In this document: positions 55,501-62,182 of the stretch, one piece after another | Layout: each line of letters begins with the position of its first letter | Numbering within the stretch: position 1 is the stretch's first letter | Assembly: GCA_021740905.1 (NCBI GenBank) | Contig: JAIOYV010000032.1 | Coordinates: 1 to 64,000, forward strand | DNA from: Bacteroidales bacterium | Lineage (GTDB): Bacteria > Bacteroidota > Bacteroidia > Bacteroidales > M50B96 | Reading direction: 5' to 3' | DNA: 64,000 nucleotides | The notes under the pieces: model-generated | What the model saw: only the letters and a program-made list of their open reading frames with translations | The model's database searches: none | What the model was told of the DNA's origin: nothing | Made by a program: the position numbers and the translations under genes

Positions 55501-57978
55501 AACCGTTCCTGCATCATCGAAAATTTTATTATTGGTAACTACAATGGGGCCATCGCAATAGGACACATAAAATGGATAATTGGAATTGTTCCCGTTTGGA
55601 TCTTGGTAAATATAGTTTCCTGAAATTGTAGTAGCATATTGATAATAATTGTACATTCCATAATAGTAGTACATATCAATGGTATTATTCAGGAACTGGT
55701 TTCCTTCTTCTAAGTTAGAGGAATTACTGTACCAGTAGATTCCATAGTAGCCACCAATTACAGTATTCCCACTTATGATATTAAATTCATCTTTAGAATC
55801 GCTATAACTTCGAATAGCCGCAGCATTAGAGTTTGTAGTATTGATACTCTCAATAATGTTACCATTAACAATATTATGGTTTGAAGTATTTTGGAAAATT
55901 ACAACGCGTCCGTAGTTCGTAGAGGTATTCGATTTAATGGTAATGTTTTGAACAATATTGTAATCGGCACCATCAAAGGCCCATACCCAGTTATCGTTAT
56001 TACCGGAAGCACTATATTGAACAATCACATCTGTGTTGTTACCTGTGGATGATTGCCATGTAACTGTATTGGTTGCATCAACGCCAGTTACTTCTACTAA
56101 ACTAACCTGCTCGTTGTATGTACCGGGCAAGATATTGAATACAACCGGGCCACATACACCATAGAGTTGGATAAACTGCTGTGCAGCTCCAATACTTATA
56201 AAATCACCGGTAGCACCGATCGTATAAGTGCCGGCAGCTGCCGTTTGGATACCGAGGTTTGAAGCTCCATCGTTTAGAGTATTCAGGTCAACTATGCCAT
56301 TTGGCATTGAAGTCGAACCCACCAAATCGTAAGTCATTCCCGAAAGGAAAGTATAAGTACCCATATTAAAATTTAAAGAACCACCCACCGAAATGGTATC
56401 GGTTACTAAAACGGATTGTTGGGCCACACCATTGACACTCCAGTCAACAGTAACCTGAGTAAGGTCTATTAACCCAAAGTTATTGATGGTGATAAAAATA
56501 TCAGTTGTACCTGGGCAAAGCACACCAAGTCCTACAAAACCTGACACACCTGCATCGACCATAAATAAGTCGAATTCGTCAGCACCAATAGATGGGTTCA
56601 GAGGGTCGCGGGCTTCGCCATCAATATCAAATTGAACTGAGGACAAAGGCTTGCCCGAAGTCATTAAAAATGGTGAATAGCAATGCAAGTTGGTAGGACT
56701 TGCAAATACAGGGCTCACCAGTTTTGAATGAGGTTCTATCAGGTTTAGGTTGGCAGGGGCCGAGGCATTCCATACACCAAACTGAACTGCAGTTGCACCA
56801 GTTGAAAAGTAGTTGTTGTAGTCAGAGTAAGTAATCATACCAGGACTCATGGCATTATCGGTTACATAAATTGCATACCCAATATTCGTATTGGCAAAAA
56901 TATTATTGGTCAGGCGGATATTTCCATATCCTGCTGTGGCCGGTTGATCTACGTAACAGGCAGCCGCCAATGCACTGCCACCGACCATGTTTACAGAGTT
57001 GTTGTATATATTTATGTGGCTTGAGTTTTCCACAAAAAAACCATAGCTACTACCCGTAGCACCGGTAACTGATATAAAATTATTTGCTATCAAACTTGGG
57101 TTGTTTGCTGTACCTATTGTGCCGGTTAACCGGATCCCCTGTACTTCTGCAATCCCGTCAATTACAAGGCGATTATTCTCAACCAACAACCCATCGTAGC
57201 AAGAGCCAAAGTCAAGAACATTTAACGTTGCACTTACAGAACTGCCATTGTGAACATAATTATTCCGGAAGGTCAGGTTTTCATGTTGGCTGGCTTGTAT
57301 CGCTTTACCATAAAAGCCATCCACAATATTATTCTCGATGGTAACATTTTCATGGTTCACAGTTGCAGAGCCAAGGTAGTAAATGGCATTCTTACCATTA
57401 AGCAATTTATTATTTGCTATGGTAACATTGGAACAAGCTCCATTTCCACCTTCTTGTGCTATAACGATGGCCGAAGTACCATCAGATGTTAGGGAAGGTC
57501 CTTGTAAAACATTGTTTAAGATGTTGATATGCGAGCTTCCATACAACCTGAATATCTGTCCATTATTTCCGGTTGAAGTGGATTTGATAGTAATGTTTTT
57601 TATGGTAACATAGTCACAGTGGTCAAGAATAAATATCATTAAGTCGGCGCCAGTATCTGTATTCCATTGCAAGGAAACAGAAGTACTATCACCATTTTGC
57701 GAAGTAATGGTAATGGTATTGATTGAATCAACTCCGGCAATGGTTGGAATAGTTACTTGTTCGGTATACGTTCCAGGGGCCACTTCAAATACAACCGGAC
57801 CCGAAACTCCATTTGCATTTAGCGAGTCTACTGCATCACCGAAGGTCAGATATCCGGGAGTTGAGCCAATCGTATAAATTCCAGCAAGAGGTCCTTGTGA
57901 AAAAGAGACCTTTCCAACAACAAAAATCAATAAAAGCAAAAAAAGGTGCTTCATTTTGAAGGTAAAATTTCGTTTCAT
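46561..57978 (-). CDS. Giant T9SS surface protein (3805 residues)
   Basis: Very large secreted protein. Signal peptide (FLLLLIFVVGKVSFS, about residues 12-28). Three tandem blocks of roughly 540 residues start at about residues 33, 588 and 1126. Each opens with YTIG-x-x-x-(D/G)(Y/F) and GPVVF-(E/N)-x-x-PGTY-x-EQV, contains a parallel beta-helix rich in NN turns and ends in a conserved DIDGE(A/S)RDPL-x-P-x-x-GADE motif plus a CARDB-like domain. Then come CARDB repeats, a lamin-tail-like domain (about 1996), a GEVED domain with YVDWNNDGVY (about 2378), a pre-peptidase C-terminal domain (about 3020-3140), SprB-like repeats (about 3146-3300), two copies of the YWP/LNTIGN/GYQIKM module (about 3423-3585) and a T9SS type A domain (about 3727-3805). 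Probably an adhesin. One uninterrupted frame of 11.4 kb. An upstream 7-bp inverted repeat lies at 58085-58113. Confidence 0.85.
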   Translation of the reverse strand: MKRNFTFKMKHLFLLLLIFVVGKVSFSQGPLAGIYTIGSTPGYLTFGDAVDSLNANGVSGPVVFEVAPGTYTEQVTIPTIAGVDSINTITITSQNGDSTSVSLQWNTDTGADLMIFILDHCDYVTIKNITIKSTSTGNNGQIFRLYGSSHINILNNVLQGPSLTSDGTSAIVIAQEGGNGACSNVTIANNKLLNGKNAIYYLGSATVNHENVTIENNIVDGFYGKAIQASQHENLTFRNNYVHNGSSVSATLNVLDFGSCYDGLLVENNRLVIDGIAEVQGIRLTGTIGTANNPSLIANNFISVTGATGSSYGFFVENSSHINIYNNSVNMVGGSALAAACYVDQPATAGYGNIRLTNNIFANTNIGYAIYVTDNAMSPGMITYSDYNNYFSTGATAVQFGVWNASAPANLNLIEPHSKLVSPVFASPTNLHCYSPFLMTSGKPLSSVQFDIDGEARDPLNPSIGADEFDLFMVDAGVSGFVGLGVLCPGTTDIFITINNFGLIDLTQVTVDWSVNGVAQQSVLVTDTISVGGSLNFNMGTYTFLSGMTYDLVGSTSMPNGIVDLNTLNDGASNLGIQTAAAGTYTIGATGDFISIGAAQQFIQLYGVCGPVVFNILPGTYNEQVSLVEVTGVDATNTVTWQSSTGNNTDVIVQYSASGNNDNWVWAFDGADYNIVQNITIKSNTSTNYGRVVIFQNTSNHNIVNGNIIESINTTNSNAAAIRSYSDSKDEFNIISGNTVIGGYYGIYWYSNSSNLEEGNQFLNNTIDMYYYYGMYNYYQYATTISGNYIYQDPNGNNSNYPFYVSYCDGPIVVTNNKIFDDAGTVFYGLRIYYCDATPTAPGLVANNWVYNDGNTGTTYGLYLYYSNYINVYHNSVNINSGGTTYGAYIYGSSSSGNYTFLNNSIVNKTGGRALYGTANIINSLISSNNNLYTTGASLCYFSSDYPTITDWQAVSPGDVLNTDGSYLSSTDLHSNSLDLDGAAIPVSEVTTDIDGESRDPLTPDVGADEYTLANNDAAITGLPGINANCPGVTDIVANVSNYGLVALNSVVINWMVNGVFQAPLSYTTTIPIGGSADVVIGNYNLLAGTTYDFTVWSSLPNNSIDPNSGNDSLIVTGVTTAVSGNFTIGATGDFTTFGDAVNFISTNGVCGPVIVNVESGTYDEQVTIPEIPGASAFNTITFQSATGNYNDVTVQYSASSNADNWVFMLDGADYVTVQNIYLEAYGTANQGYVVVLDGGSDFNTFSNCYIKSKSNTNNKNACVYSYSSSCDNYNTFIGNYFQDGYYSVYLFAASSAPEYGNALINNTMHDYYSYGVYTNYEFEVNVDGNLVHQRVNGYSTNYGIDLRYSDGPIRAVNNIIYDDAGSTFYGIRIYSCDATSAAPALVANNMISNNGNTGNVYGLYLYYSNYINVYHNSVAIYTGSTVFACYFYGSATSGIFDFKNNSIANFDGGRALYGNSAVLPGITSSNNNLYTTGNSLCYFTADYPTLSDWQTVSPGDVLSVDPEHISANDLHTFSLYLNASATPVPEVTTDIDANPRNPLTPDIGADEFNLLLPPNDIAIERLYYYGEVPIEGGAEVVSVLVTNVGSADQVNLPVTLTITGANTFASTITLPLLTSGAVDTVYFAPFTPTIVGFDSLVVSVPNDADNSNNQLTGIHQATQNTFAYADTSGSVGYGGAQTGRIYQTKYYLNGLKQINAIQVYITDDPNNAGNSVYGVVLDANHNILANGDTIVLDASHYNTWLTLPITNPAATTMSNTEFQAGFAQIPPVAGNYQPIGYQDEIPMRWDAYYYSDLNGSNLTEFTNDRRWMIKATTTDPAPWDAACVSIPEPLGDCGLGVEPVTIKIHNFGSNTISGNLTAYYQLNNNTVVSQAVTNTLLSNDTLLFSFTTPVDLTVTSDSIFNLTAWVTLTGDLNQNNDTAFATVESLYQPSAPVAVNTTVLYGSMATISVISTDSISWYDDPLSTTPLASGNNLTIGPLFDTAIFYAQAGGSGSSGLAITEMDMGTYDVIEIQNLTGSTLDATGWVVAISDSYTDITAINSTYWNLGVFAADEVQIRTDQSGSLDYWGGNMYWNQGAPPTFRGWAMIVDGQGEIVDMMIWGWTAAEIAAWTPTINGFAVNPSSAWNGDAMMNYPNPFLRRINYDDDVVADWTNPTTDDLGFPNVGMNISTSFGSCTSDMVPVTAYVVNIPANDIGVVGAYSPVSATNLGNAEIVSVEINNWGSLPANLFQITYDITGTTSSTVTELVAFTTPIASGTSSTFTFNTPTDLSAYGAYHFDVYTQLFSDGFPANDTLSFTVVNLPPVFCSSGATNNGNEEIVQVDLSNISNYSFPSGSLYSNYNNSVAPGALVLGNAHPISITSGFAPGSSTQYSCWVEVYVDWNNDGVYTEPQETALSSAITSSQTVTGMLSVPTSAALGNHSMRVVLEQTTSATGVVPCGSYTYGETEDYQVFVQPPYATDAGAIAILSPTVYLLENTSHLVEVVVNNYGTDTIYSMDVVYTVNGLNPVTTAYIGALPSFESDTLSLGNLIVPGGNFELCAYTVLINDSNTLNDATCTTLFADPQFDLAMLNIVAPIEGCDLGLEDVTITFVNIADTIFGNIPVSYYEPGMVSPVTETYTGILNPGDTATYTFSTQIDLAVALQTEFAISAWLSYTGDPIQTNDTAFATLLSDVSPAAPMANDITIWAGTSGTLNVINPDSTLNYEWFDATNVSMGTETFFTTPVLFDTTSYFVQASSNTLESNELFTTMASGNGSSGVMFDVTAFDELTIDSFFINCDNVGIMEVWYKEGAYLGFQNTQSAWTLAGSANVQFAGTTANSLLTIGGITIPAGETYGIYITYVTGSGKNYTNGNGINEIYQNNDMKIECGHGGSYFNLTNTPRVFNGTVFYSAGAAGCGSDLTPVNVNVQYAIYDGAVLDITSPVSASNMNNAAVTIDIYNNGLLDLSSFNVQYTLNGGAPVTQLVTATIVPGQVYSFTFTDSVNVSVFGTYSICASTEVSGDGYPANNEYCTVFSNWDGNGESCATAFPYLALNDPPVYQTTIHPYDRQWWRFELPVDAIDVDVSLCGSLFDTKLEVHDQCPVNSFLTSSYLGYNNNSCGQQSNVHFNMLSAGTYYAKVYGFQGEYGDYVLEITGTFADIAVANFSVSNIQCNGAANGSVVASVAPIIPGATLPLTYEWSTGATGLALNGLGPGTYTLTITDGQGISQVESVTITEPPALSLSLAGSDVTTLGGQDGTITATISGGTSPYTFVWSNGASTQNLDSIHAGIYTLIVYDANGCSIEEVITINSPLPPGWTVTPTTNSHLIIVDQNSSIMLDGMNAAYGSLLGVFYNSNGTMVCGGWTYWSGMSTSLTAYGSTTGQDNGFNPGETFTWRLYEAALGVEYGGPACYIASYPNQGTYITGGFSGINCLNAQSIILQPIDLPLGWSIWSTYVDPVNPNMVAIFDSIASNVTIVKSGSGTIYWPLYNLNTIGNAVMGQGYQIKMSTAKILHVQGLQIDPVVSPINIPGGWSIMGYLRTTPMNAATVMSPIVSQIIIVKSGGGQIYWPLYGLNTIGNMVPGHGYQIKMLSLQSFTFPANTAAPTKSNGMLVQPEKYNKVKNTGHNMSLGILEDAWNAAPQVDDEIGVYNAKGELIGSTVYQDGFNAITIWGDDSFTEDRTEGIANGDVFTLKLWSFTRNTEQELVVESWLQGNDQYGKDAISVIEKLKVIGEEFDGFKLYQNVPNPFRDATEISFNLPEASHVRLSVYNALGEIIEELVSARYDAGKYSVQFETGNLSSGTYFYKIVCDKFTDTKVMNIQ

Positions 57979-58265
57979 AATTATGAATTTTTAGTAGTTA
58001 GTATTTACTTTATAATTATCTTTCGAATACTAAGAGCAATGATAATTAAATGAATGAATTTGTCAGGCAGGCCTGGGCTTACAAAAGTCGTACAAGCATT
58101 AGCAACACGACTTATAAAAACCGTACAACATGATATATTTGAAACAATGCAGTAAAAATGCTTCTTTTTTAGGTTGATTGTGAACAGTATTAACCGTATA
58201 AGGATTGATAGAAACCGACTCCCCTGACTACCACAAATTGTATTACTATCTGCGTAAGGTCAATC

Positions 58266-60062
58266 TTAATCAACCTTATTTAGAAATTCGATTAAGTTCT
58301 CATAATTTTCCAGACCCAATTTTTTCCTGAGACGGTATCTTGCAACTTCTAAGCTATTGATAGATTGATAAGTAATCGCTGCAATTTCTTTTGTCGTCAA
58401 ATTAAGTTTAAGAAAGGCACATAACTTCAACTCATTTGGAGTAAGTGAGGGGGATTTTCTAATCAGTTTTTCATTAAAATCAACATGCACTTTATGAAAA
58501 CGAGTTTCAAAATCCTTCCAGTCAATTTCTGATGAGTTTTGGTATATCTCAGTGATAATCTCAGAGATATATTTTTGGTTATCTTGAGAGAGTTTCTCTA
58601 TGAAATCTTTTAGTTTCTCTCCAATGTTTTGAATAAATTCGCTTTTTTTTAATAGATACATTGTATTGGTTACCAATTCTTTGTCTTTATAGTCCAATTC
58701 AATTTGAAGATTCTTTTGAGTTAGCTCAGCTTGTTTTCTTTTCATCTCCGACTTTCTTTTCAGCGCATTCCTATAGCTTAGAAACAGGATTAATAGAATA
58801 AGAAAGACTCCTAATGATATTAGATTAATGACCAAGCTTCTCTTTTTCTGAAGTGTCACTGCAAGTCGATGTTCAATCTCCTGTTTTTCAATTTCTTTGT
58901 CGTACTTGTATTGGATCTCAAGACGAGTAGTTTCCCTGATATTCTCACTGTTAATTAAACTGTCGGAGATGTTGTTGTAAATCTTGTAATAGTAAAGAGC
59001 ACTATCGAATTTATTCTTTGTTTCATACGCCTTTGATAGACCTAAGGCAATTTGGCTATATAGAGAAGCAAAATTTTCATTTTCAATGTAGCCTTTAGCA
59101 AATTTAAAGTTTTTGATTGCCGAATCCTCGTTGCTTAGATTTAGGTAGGCATTTCCAATATTATCATAAGTGGCAGCTAAAAAATGCGATTTAGAGCCTG
59201 AATAAGAATTGTCAATTTGCTTGACAGCTTTCAGTGCCTGGTAATAAAATTTTAGGGCAGTTTCAAAATCCTCAAGTTTTAATTCCAATGCCCCTAATCT
59301 ATTGTATACATCTGCCTGGCTGGGACTACTGTTATAAGATTTTGAAAGCTCCAACGCTTTGTATAGATATTTTCGGGTGCTGTCTGTATAATCAAGATTC
59401 AAATAAGCTGACCCAATATTTGTTAAAGCTAATATTTGCAACGTAGTATCTTTAATCGCCTCAACTATTTCCAATGATTTCAGGTGGTATTCGAGGGCTT
59501 GAGCATTATCCTTCAACCTTGTGGATACAGCACCCATACTTATATTGATAGTTGCTAATAACACTGAATCTTTATTTTTTTCAAAAGCCGACAAACCTTT
59601 TTGAAAATATTGGATAGCTAAGGGATAATTTCCCTCCCAATTATAGATATTACCAAGCGTATGCCAAATGCGCGAGAATTCATGCTCAAACTCAGTTCCT
59701 TCAAAATATCCAAGGGCCAAGTTCAACTGTTTTTTTGCTTCGAGAAAGTTATCCTTCATAATTTCAATGCGAGCAAGTCGATTATACATCCATGCTATGC
59801 CTTTCGGATCGTTCATTAACTTTGCTTCCTGAAGGGCAAGGTTGGTATACCGTTTTGATGAATCAAGATTTTGAGATAAGTATAACTTGGTGATTTCTTT
59901 GTAAACGCGAATTCGCTGGTCATATTCAGTCAAATTGCTGTTTAGTAGCTGTTTTAGACTATCAAGTTCACTGGCGAACATTCTTGTACTTCCAATCAGA
60001 ACTACTAAAAAGAGTAGAACAGATGTAAGGAATTTAGTTCGAATATAAGATCGATGCGTCAT
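58266..60062 (-). CDS. Membrane TPR protein with LuxR-type HTH
   Basis: Transcription regulator of 598 residues. A signal-like hydrophobic N-terminus (SVLLFLVVLIGSTRMFA) is followed by about eight tetratricopeptide repeats (residues about 40-390), a coiled segment, one transmembrane helix near residue 420 (LVINLISLGVFLILLILFL) and a cytoplasmic coiled coil. The C-terminus is a LuxR/GerE-type HTH (SPSLTPNELKLCAFLKLNLT then TKEIAAITYQSINSLEVARYRLRKKLG). The topology places TPRs in the periplasm and the HTH in the cytoplasm. TATTTTTG (60097-60104, minus strand) is a -7-like box upstream. It is 287 bp upstream of the giant surface protein, which it may control. Confidence 0.85.
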   Translation of the reverse strand: MTHRSYIRTKFLTSVLLFLVVLIGSTRMFASELDSLKQLLNSNLTEYDQRIRVYKEITKLYLSQNLDSSKRYTNLALQEAKLMNDPKGIAWMYNRLARIEIMKDNFLEAKKQLNLALGYFEGTEFEHEFSRIWHTLGNIYNWEGNYPLAIQYFQKGLSAFEKNKDSVLLATINISMGAVSTRLKDNAQALEYHLKSLEIVEAIKDTTLQILALTNIGSAYLNLDYTDSTRKYLYKALELSKSYNSSPSQADVYNRLGALELKLEDFETALKFYYQALKAVKQIDNSYSGSKSHFLAATYDNIGNAYLNLSNEDSAIKNFKFAKGYIENENFASLYSQIALGLSKAYETKNKFDSALYYYKIYNNISDSLINSENIRETTRLEIQYKYDKEIEKQEIEHRLAVTLQKKRSLVINLISLGVFLILLILFLSYRNALKRKSEMKRKQAELTQKNLQIELDYKDKELVTNTMYLLKKSEFIQNIGEKLKDFIEKLSQDNQKYISEIITEIYQNSSEIDWKDFETRFHKVHVDFNEKLIRKSPSLTPNELKLCAFLKLNLTTKEIAAITYQSINSLEVARYRLRKKLGLENYENLIEFLNKVD

Positions 60063-60328
60063 TATCTTTCAGCTATAATTATTCACAATAGATATTCAAA
60101 AATAGTGAAAGAATTTTAGAGATGGCCAATTAATACCTTTGATTTTTTATGTCGGCTCGTGGGAATGATGGAATCATGAATAAGTTTTTAATGTATTAAG
60201 CGCATTTTAATGAATGTTGGATACAACATGCTGGCTATCAATTACAAAGTACTCCCTATGCACGATACATAATGAAATACCAATTTCTGAAGTGAGAAAA
60301 GGGTTTTATACTTCAATAGGGTAGCTGG

Positions 60329-60364
60329 TTATTTCACAATCACCGTCTTTTTGCCCTTCAAAAA
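60329..60364 (-). pseudogene. Tiny T9SS C-terminal remnant
   Basis: Leftward translation reads FLKGKKTVIVK then stop, matching the last strand of a type A T9SS domain (compare ETKKMVIVK at the 45309 remnant). A stop lies directly upstream, so only the tail remains. The surrounding 60063-60410 has no gene. Confidence 0.5.
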
Positions 60365-60410
60365 TCAACAGCTACCAGCGAAACTTCCATCTTGATATTT
60401 CATTCATTTA

Positions 60411-61628
60411 TCAATATTTACTTTCCAGTGTTTGCATCTGTTTTATCACTTCCATTTCATTTAGCTTTGTGTATGCCTCTGTCATCCGGGTACTTGAATG
60501 TCCGGCTATTGCCGCTGTGATGGGCTGAGTGATTCCATTTGATATGGCTACAGTAGTTATAAAAGTGTACCGTGAAATGTGACAGGTAACATTCTTATCA
60601 ATCTCCAGAATGGCGGCTATTTCTTTTAACATGTCATTCATCTTTTGATTGCTGATAACAGGTAGAAGAACTCCTTTTTGAATGCATTCAGGGTGGTTCT
60701 CATATTTTGCTAAAATCTTTCGGGATTCTGGTAAAAGATAAGCCACGTATTTCTGATCCGTTTTTGAACGGTTTCCCTTTATGATGGTCACATCATTGTC
60801 CAGGTAAAATAGATTGGCTTTGGTAAGATTCTTTACATCGACATACGATAAACCAGTAAGGCAGCAAAATACAAATATGTCTTTTACCCTGTTTAGCTTT
60901 TCCAGTTTGAATTCTTTCTTAATCAGTAATTGCAGTTCCTCGTCTGTAAGAGCCTCCTTGTTGGTGGCTTTATATCCAAGTTTCATTTTGTGAAAAGGAT
61001 TCTTGGTAATAAGGCCATCATTTAGGCACTCATTTACAATTTTCTTAAGCTGTTTTAAGTATTTTGTAGCAGTATTGTGATTGAGTCCTGAGTCTCTTCG
61101 CAAATAAACTTCATATTCCCTGATAAACCCTTGGTCTACTTTGTTAATGTGAATGTCGGAAGTTTGATAATTCAATTGAATAAATTTGATCAAATGTTGA
61201 TAAGCTGTATTAAAGCCCAGTCGCGTTTTTGGTGCATAACTTATCCCTTCCATTCTCTCCATATATTGTATATGAGCCTTATGCTTCTCTAATAAGTACA
61301 CCTCTTCATTTGTTGAAACACCCAAATATTTGTTTCGAATGTCGCTGACATCATAATTTGTACCCTCCCGATCCAATTCTCTTTTAATCTCCCTGACATA
61401 AGATATTTCATCTTCAATATACAAGTTCAGTTTTTTAGCACCGGGTCCTTTTACTCGCCTTACATTTTGATCCCAATTGTTCTTTGAAATCCAGTTATTC
61501 ATAGAAATTTCCGTACGCTGCCCGTCTAAAGTAATTCTCAGATAAAGAGGAACTTCACCGATTGTGTTTACCTTCGACATCTTTGTCGAAATACTGATTG
61601 CAAATAATCCTTTCATAATTGTCTCCAT
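60411..61628 (-). CDS. int: Tyrosine recombinase (island integrase)
   Basis: Site-specific integrase of the Bacteroidota IntDOT-like group, 405 residues from the ATG at 61628 (or 401 from 61616). Domains: an N-terminal arm-binding domain (VPLYLRITLDGQRTEISMNN), a SAM-like core-binding domain (residues about 105-200) and the catalytic domain. Catalytic residues: box I reads CLTGLSYVDVKNL, with Ser where most family members have Arg, as known for IntDOT; Lys in KGNRSKTDQ; HISR near residue 353; AGHSS; and the nucleophile Tyr in EAYTKL near residue 385. It points away from the tRNA target, its start 237 bp from the intact tRNA-Arg, and most likely integrated this island. Confidence 0.93.
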   Translation of the reverse strand: METIMKGLFAISISTKMSKVNTIGEVPLYLRITLDGQRTEISMNNWISKNNWDQNVRRVKGPGAKKLNLYIEDEISYVREIKRELDREGTNYDVSDIRNKYLGVSTNEEVYLLEKHKAHIQYMERMEGISYAPKTRLGFNTAYQHLIKFIQLNYQTSDIHINKVDQGFIREYEVYLRRDSGLNHNTATKYLKQLKKIVNECLNDGLITKNPFHKMKLGYKATNKEALTDEELQLLIKKEFKLEKLNRVKDIFVFCCLTGLSYVDVKNLTKANLFYLDNDVTIIKGNRSKTDQKYVAYLLPESRKILAKYENHPECIQKGVLLPVISNQKMNDMLKEIAAILEIDKNVTCHISRYTFITTVAISNGITQPITAAIAGHSSTRMTEAYTKLNEMEVIKQMQTLESKY

Positions 61629-61677
61629 TTTAAATTTAACATTATCAAAAGTAGAGATATGAAAGCGCACTTAAACT

Positions 61678-61845
61678 ACGCAAAATACTACATATCAGTG
61701 CATAATAACCAACAGCGAGACCTGTGTGAAAATTGTTCCCAAGGTCTCGCTCAGGTATCGCAACCTATTCATAAAGCTGCGTTATTCTGCTTAACACTCA
61801 GAAGATAAATTTTCTGTTATTCAGCGTTTTACGTAATTTTGCGTG
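61678..61845. promoter_or_regulatory. Integrase upstream region with inverted repeats (candidate att arm sites)
   Basis: Two inverted pairs lie between the integrase start and the att core: AGCGAGACC (61714-61722) with GGTCTCGCT (61743-61751), and ACGCAAAAT (61678-61686) with ATTTTGCGT (61837-61845). The hexamer GTCTCG of the first pair recurs twice just inside the left att site at 25650-25655 and 25661-25666. These are candidates for integrase arm sites or an int operator. Confidence 0.45.
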
Positions 61846-61862
61846 GTATTGCTTGGATAAAA

Positions 61863-61885
61863 AGTGATCCCACCAAGAATCGAAC
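61863..61885. other. Right attachment site within tRNA-Arg
   Basis: The 23-bp sequence identical to 25573-25595. Bases 61865-61885 are the 3' end of the tRNA-Arg gene, so the tRNA remains whole at this junction. Confidence 0.8.
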
Positions 61886-61936
61886 TTGGATCTACAGTTT
61901 AGGAAACTGCTATTCTATCCGTTGAACTATGGGACC
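61865..61936 (-). tRNA. tRNA-Arg (anticodon CCT)
   Basis: A 72-nt cloverleaf read leftward. The acceptor stem GGTCCCA pairs with TGGGATC (one G-T), discriminator A. The D-stem is GTTC/GAAT. The anticodon stem GCAGT/ACTGT closes the loop TTCCTAA with anticodon CCT. Variable loop AGAT, and T-arm CCAAG-TTCGATT-CTTGG. CCA is not encoded. It is the integration target of the island. Confidence 0.93.
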
Positions 61937-62050
61937 AAAATTTCAGGCTGCAAAAGTAGGAAATTTAACTTTTCATGCAAAGGGGAAATTTGCGGGCTTG
62001 AACCAAACATTTTTCAGACTTGAGAGATTGGATTTCTGAAAAACTTTTTT

Positions 62051-62126
62051 GGAGTACTGGAGTGATGGAGTGTTGGAGCGCAATAGGCAAACCAACCCCC
62101 AATCCTCCAACACTCCATCACTCCAA
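62051..62126. repeat. Long perfect palindrome of GGAGTNNT units
   Basis: TGGAGTGATGGAGTGTTGGA is the start of a 21-bp arm (62058-62078) exactly inverted at 62105-62125, with a 26-bp centre. One further GGAGTACT unit precedes it. Related to the element at 5754-5826. It lies between the tRNA-Arg and the AlbA_2 gene, outside the island. Confidence 0.7.
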
Positions 62127-62182
62127 TTTTTATACTTTTGCAGTGATTTAAATAGGGACAGAGATTCCAAAAAAACAGAACA

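Larger units (their letters stand above)
25573..61885. mobile_element. 36.3-kb integrative island at tRNA-Arg(CCT)
   Basis: The 23-bp direct repeat at both ends (core GATCCCACCAAGAATCGAAC) duplicates the last 21 bases of the tRNA-Arg gene plus two flanking bases. The intact tRNA is at the right end, 237 bp from the start of a tyrosine integrase gene, the usual geometry for integration downstream of a tRNA. The left end carries HTH, primase/helicase and DUF6371 replication-type genes. No relaxase, T4SS or phage structural gene is visible, so the element would need a helper to move, like a phage satellite or mobilisable island. Cargo: a type I R-M cluster with extra genes, a putative nuclease, RidA and a giant surface protein with its neighbouring regulator. 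Confidence 0.82.

Noticed and set aside
46561-57978. Phage tail-fibre or giant phage gene
   Set aside because: Signal peptide and T9SS sorting domain show a bacterial exported protein; no other phage structural gene is present.
25596-61862. Integrative conjugative element
   Set aside because: No relaxase, coupling ATPase or mating-pore gene could be recognised among the proteins of the island.
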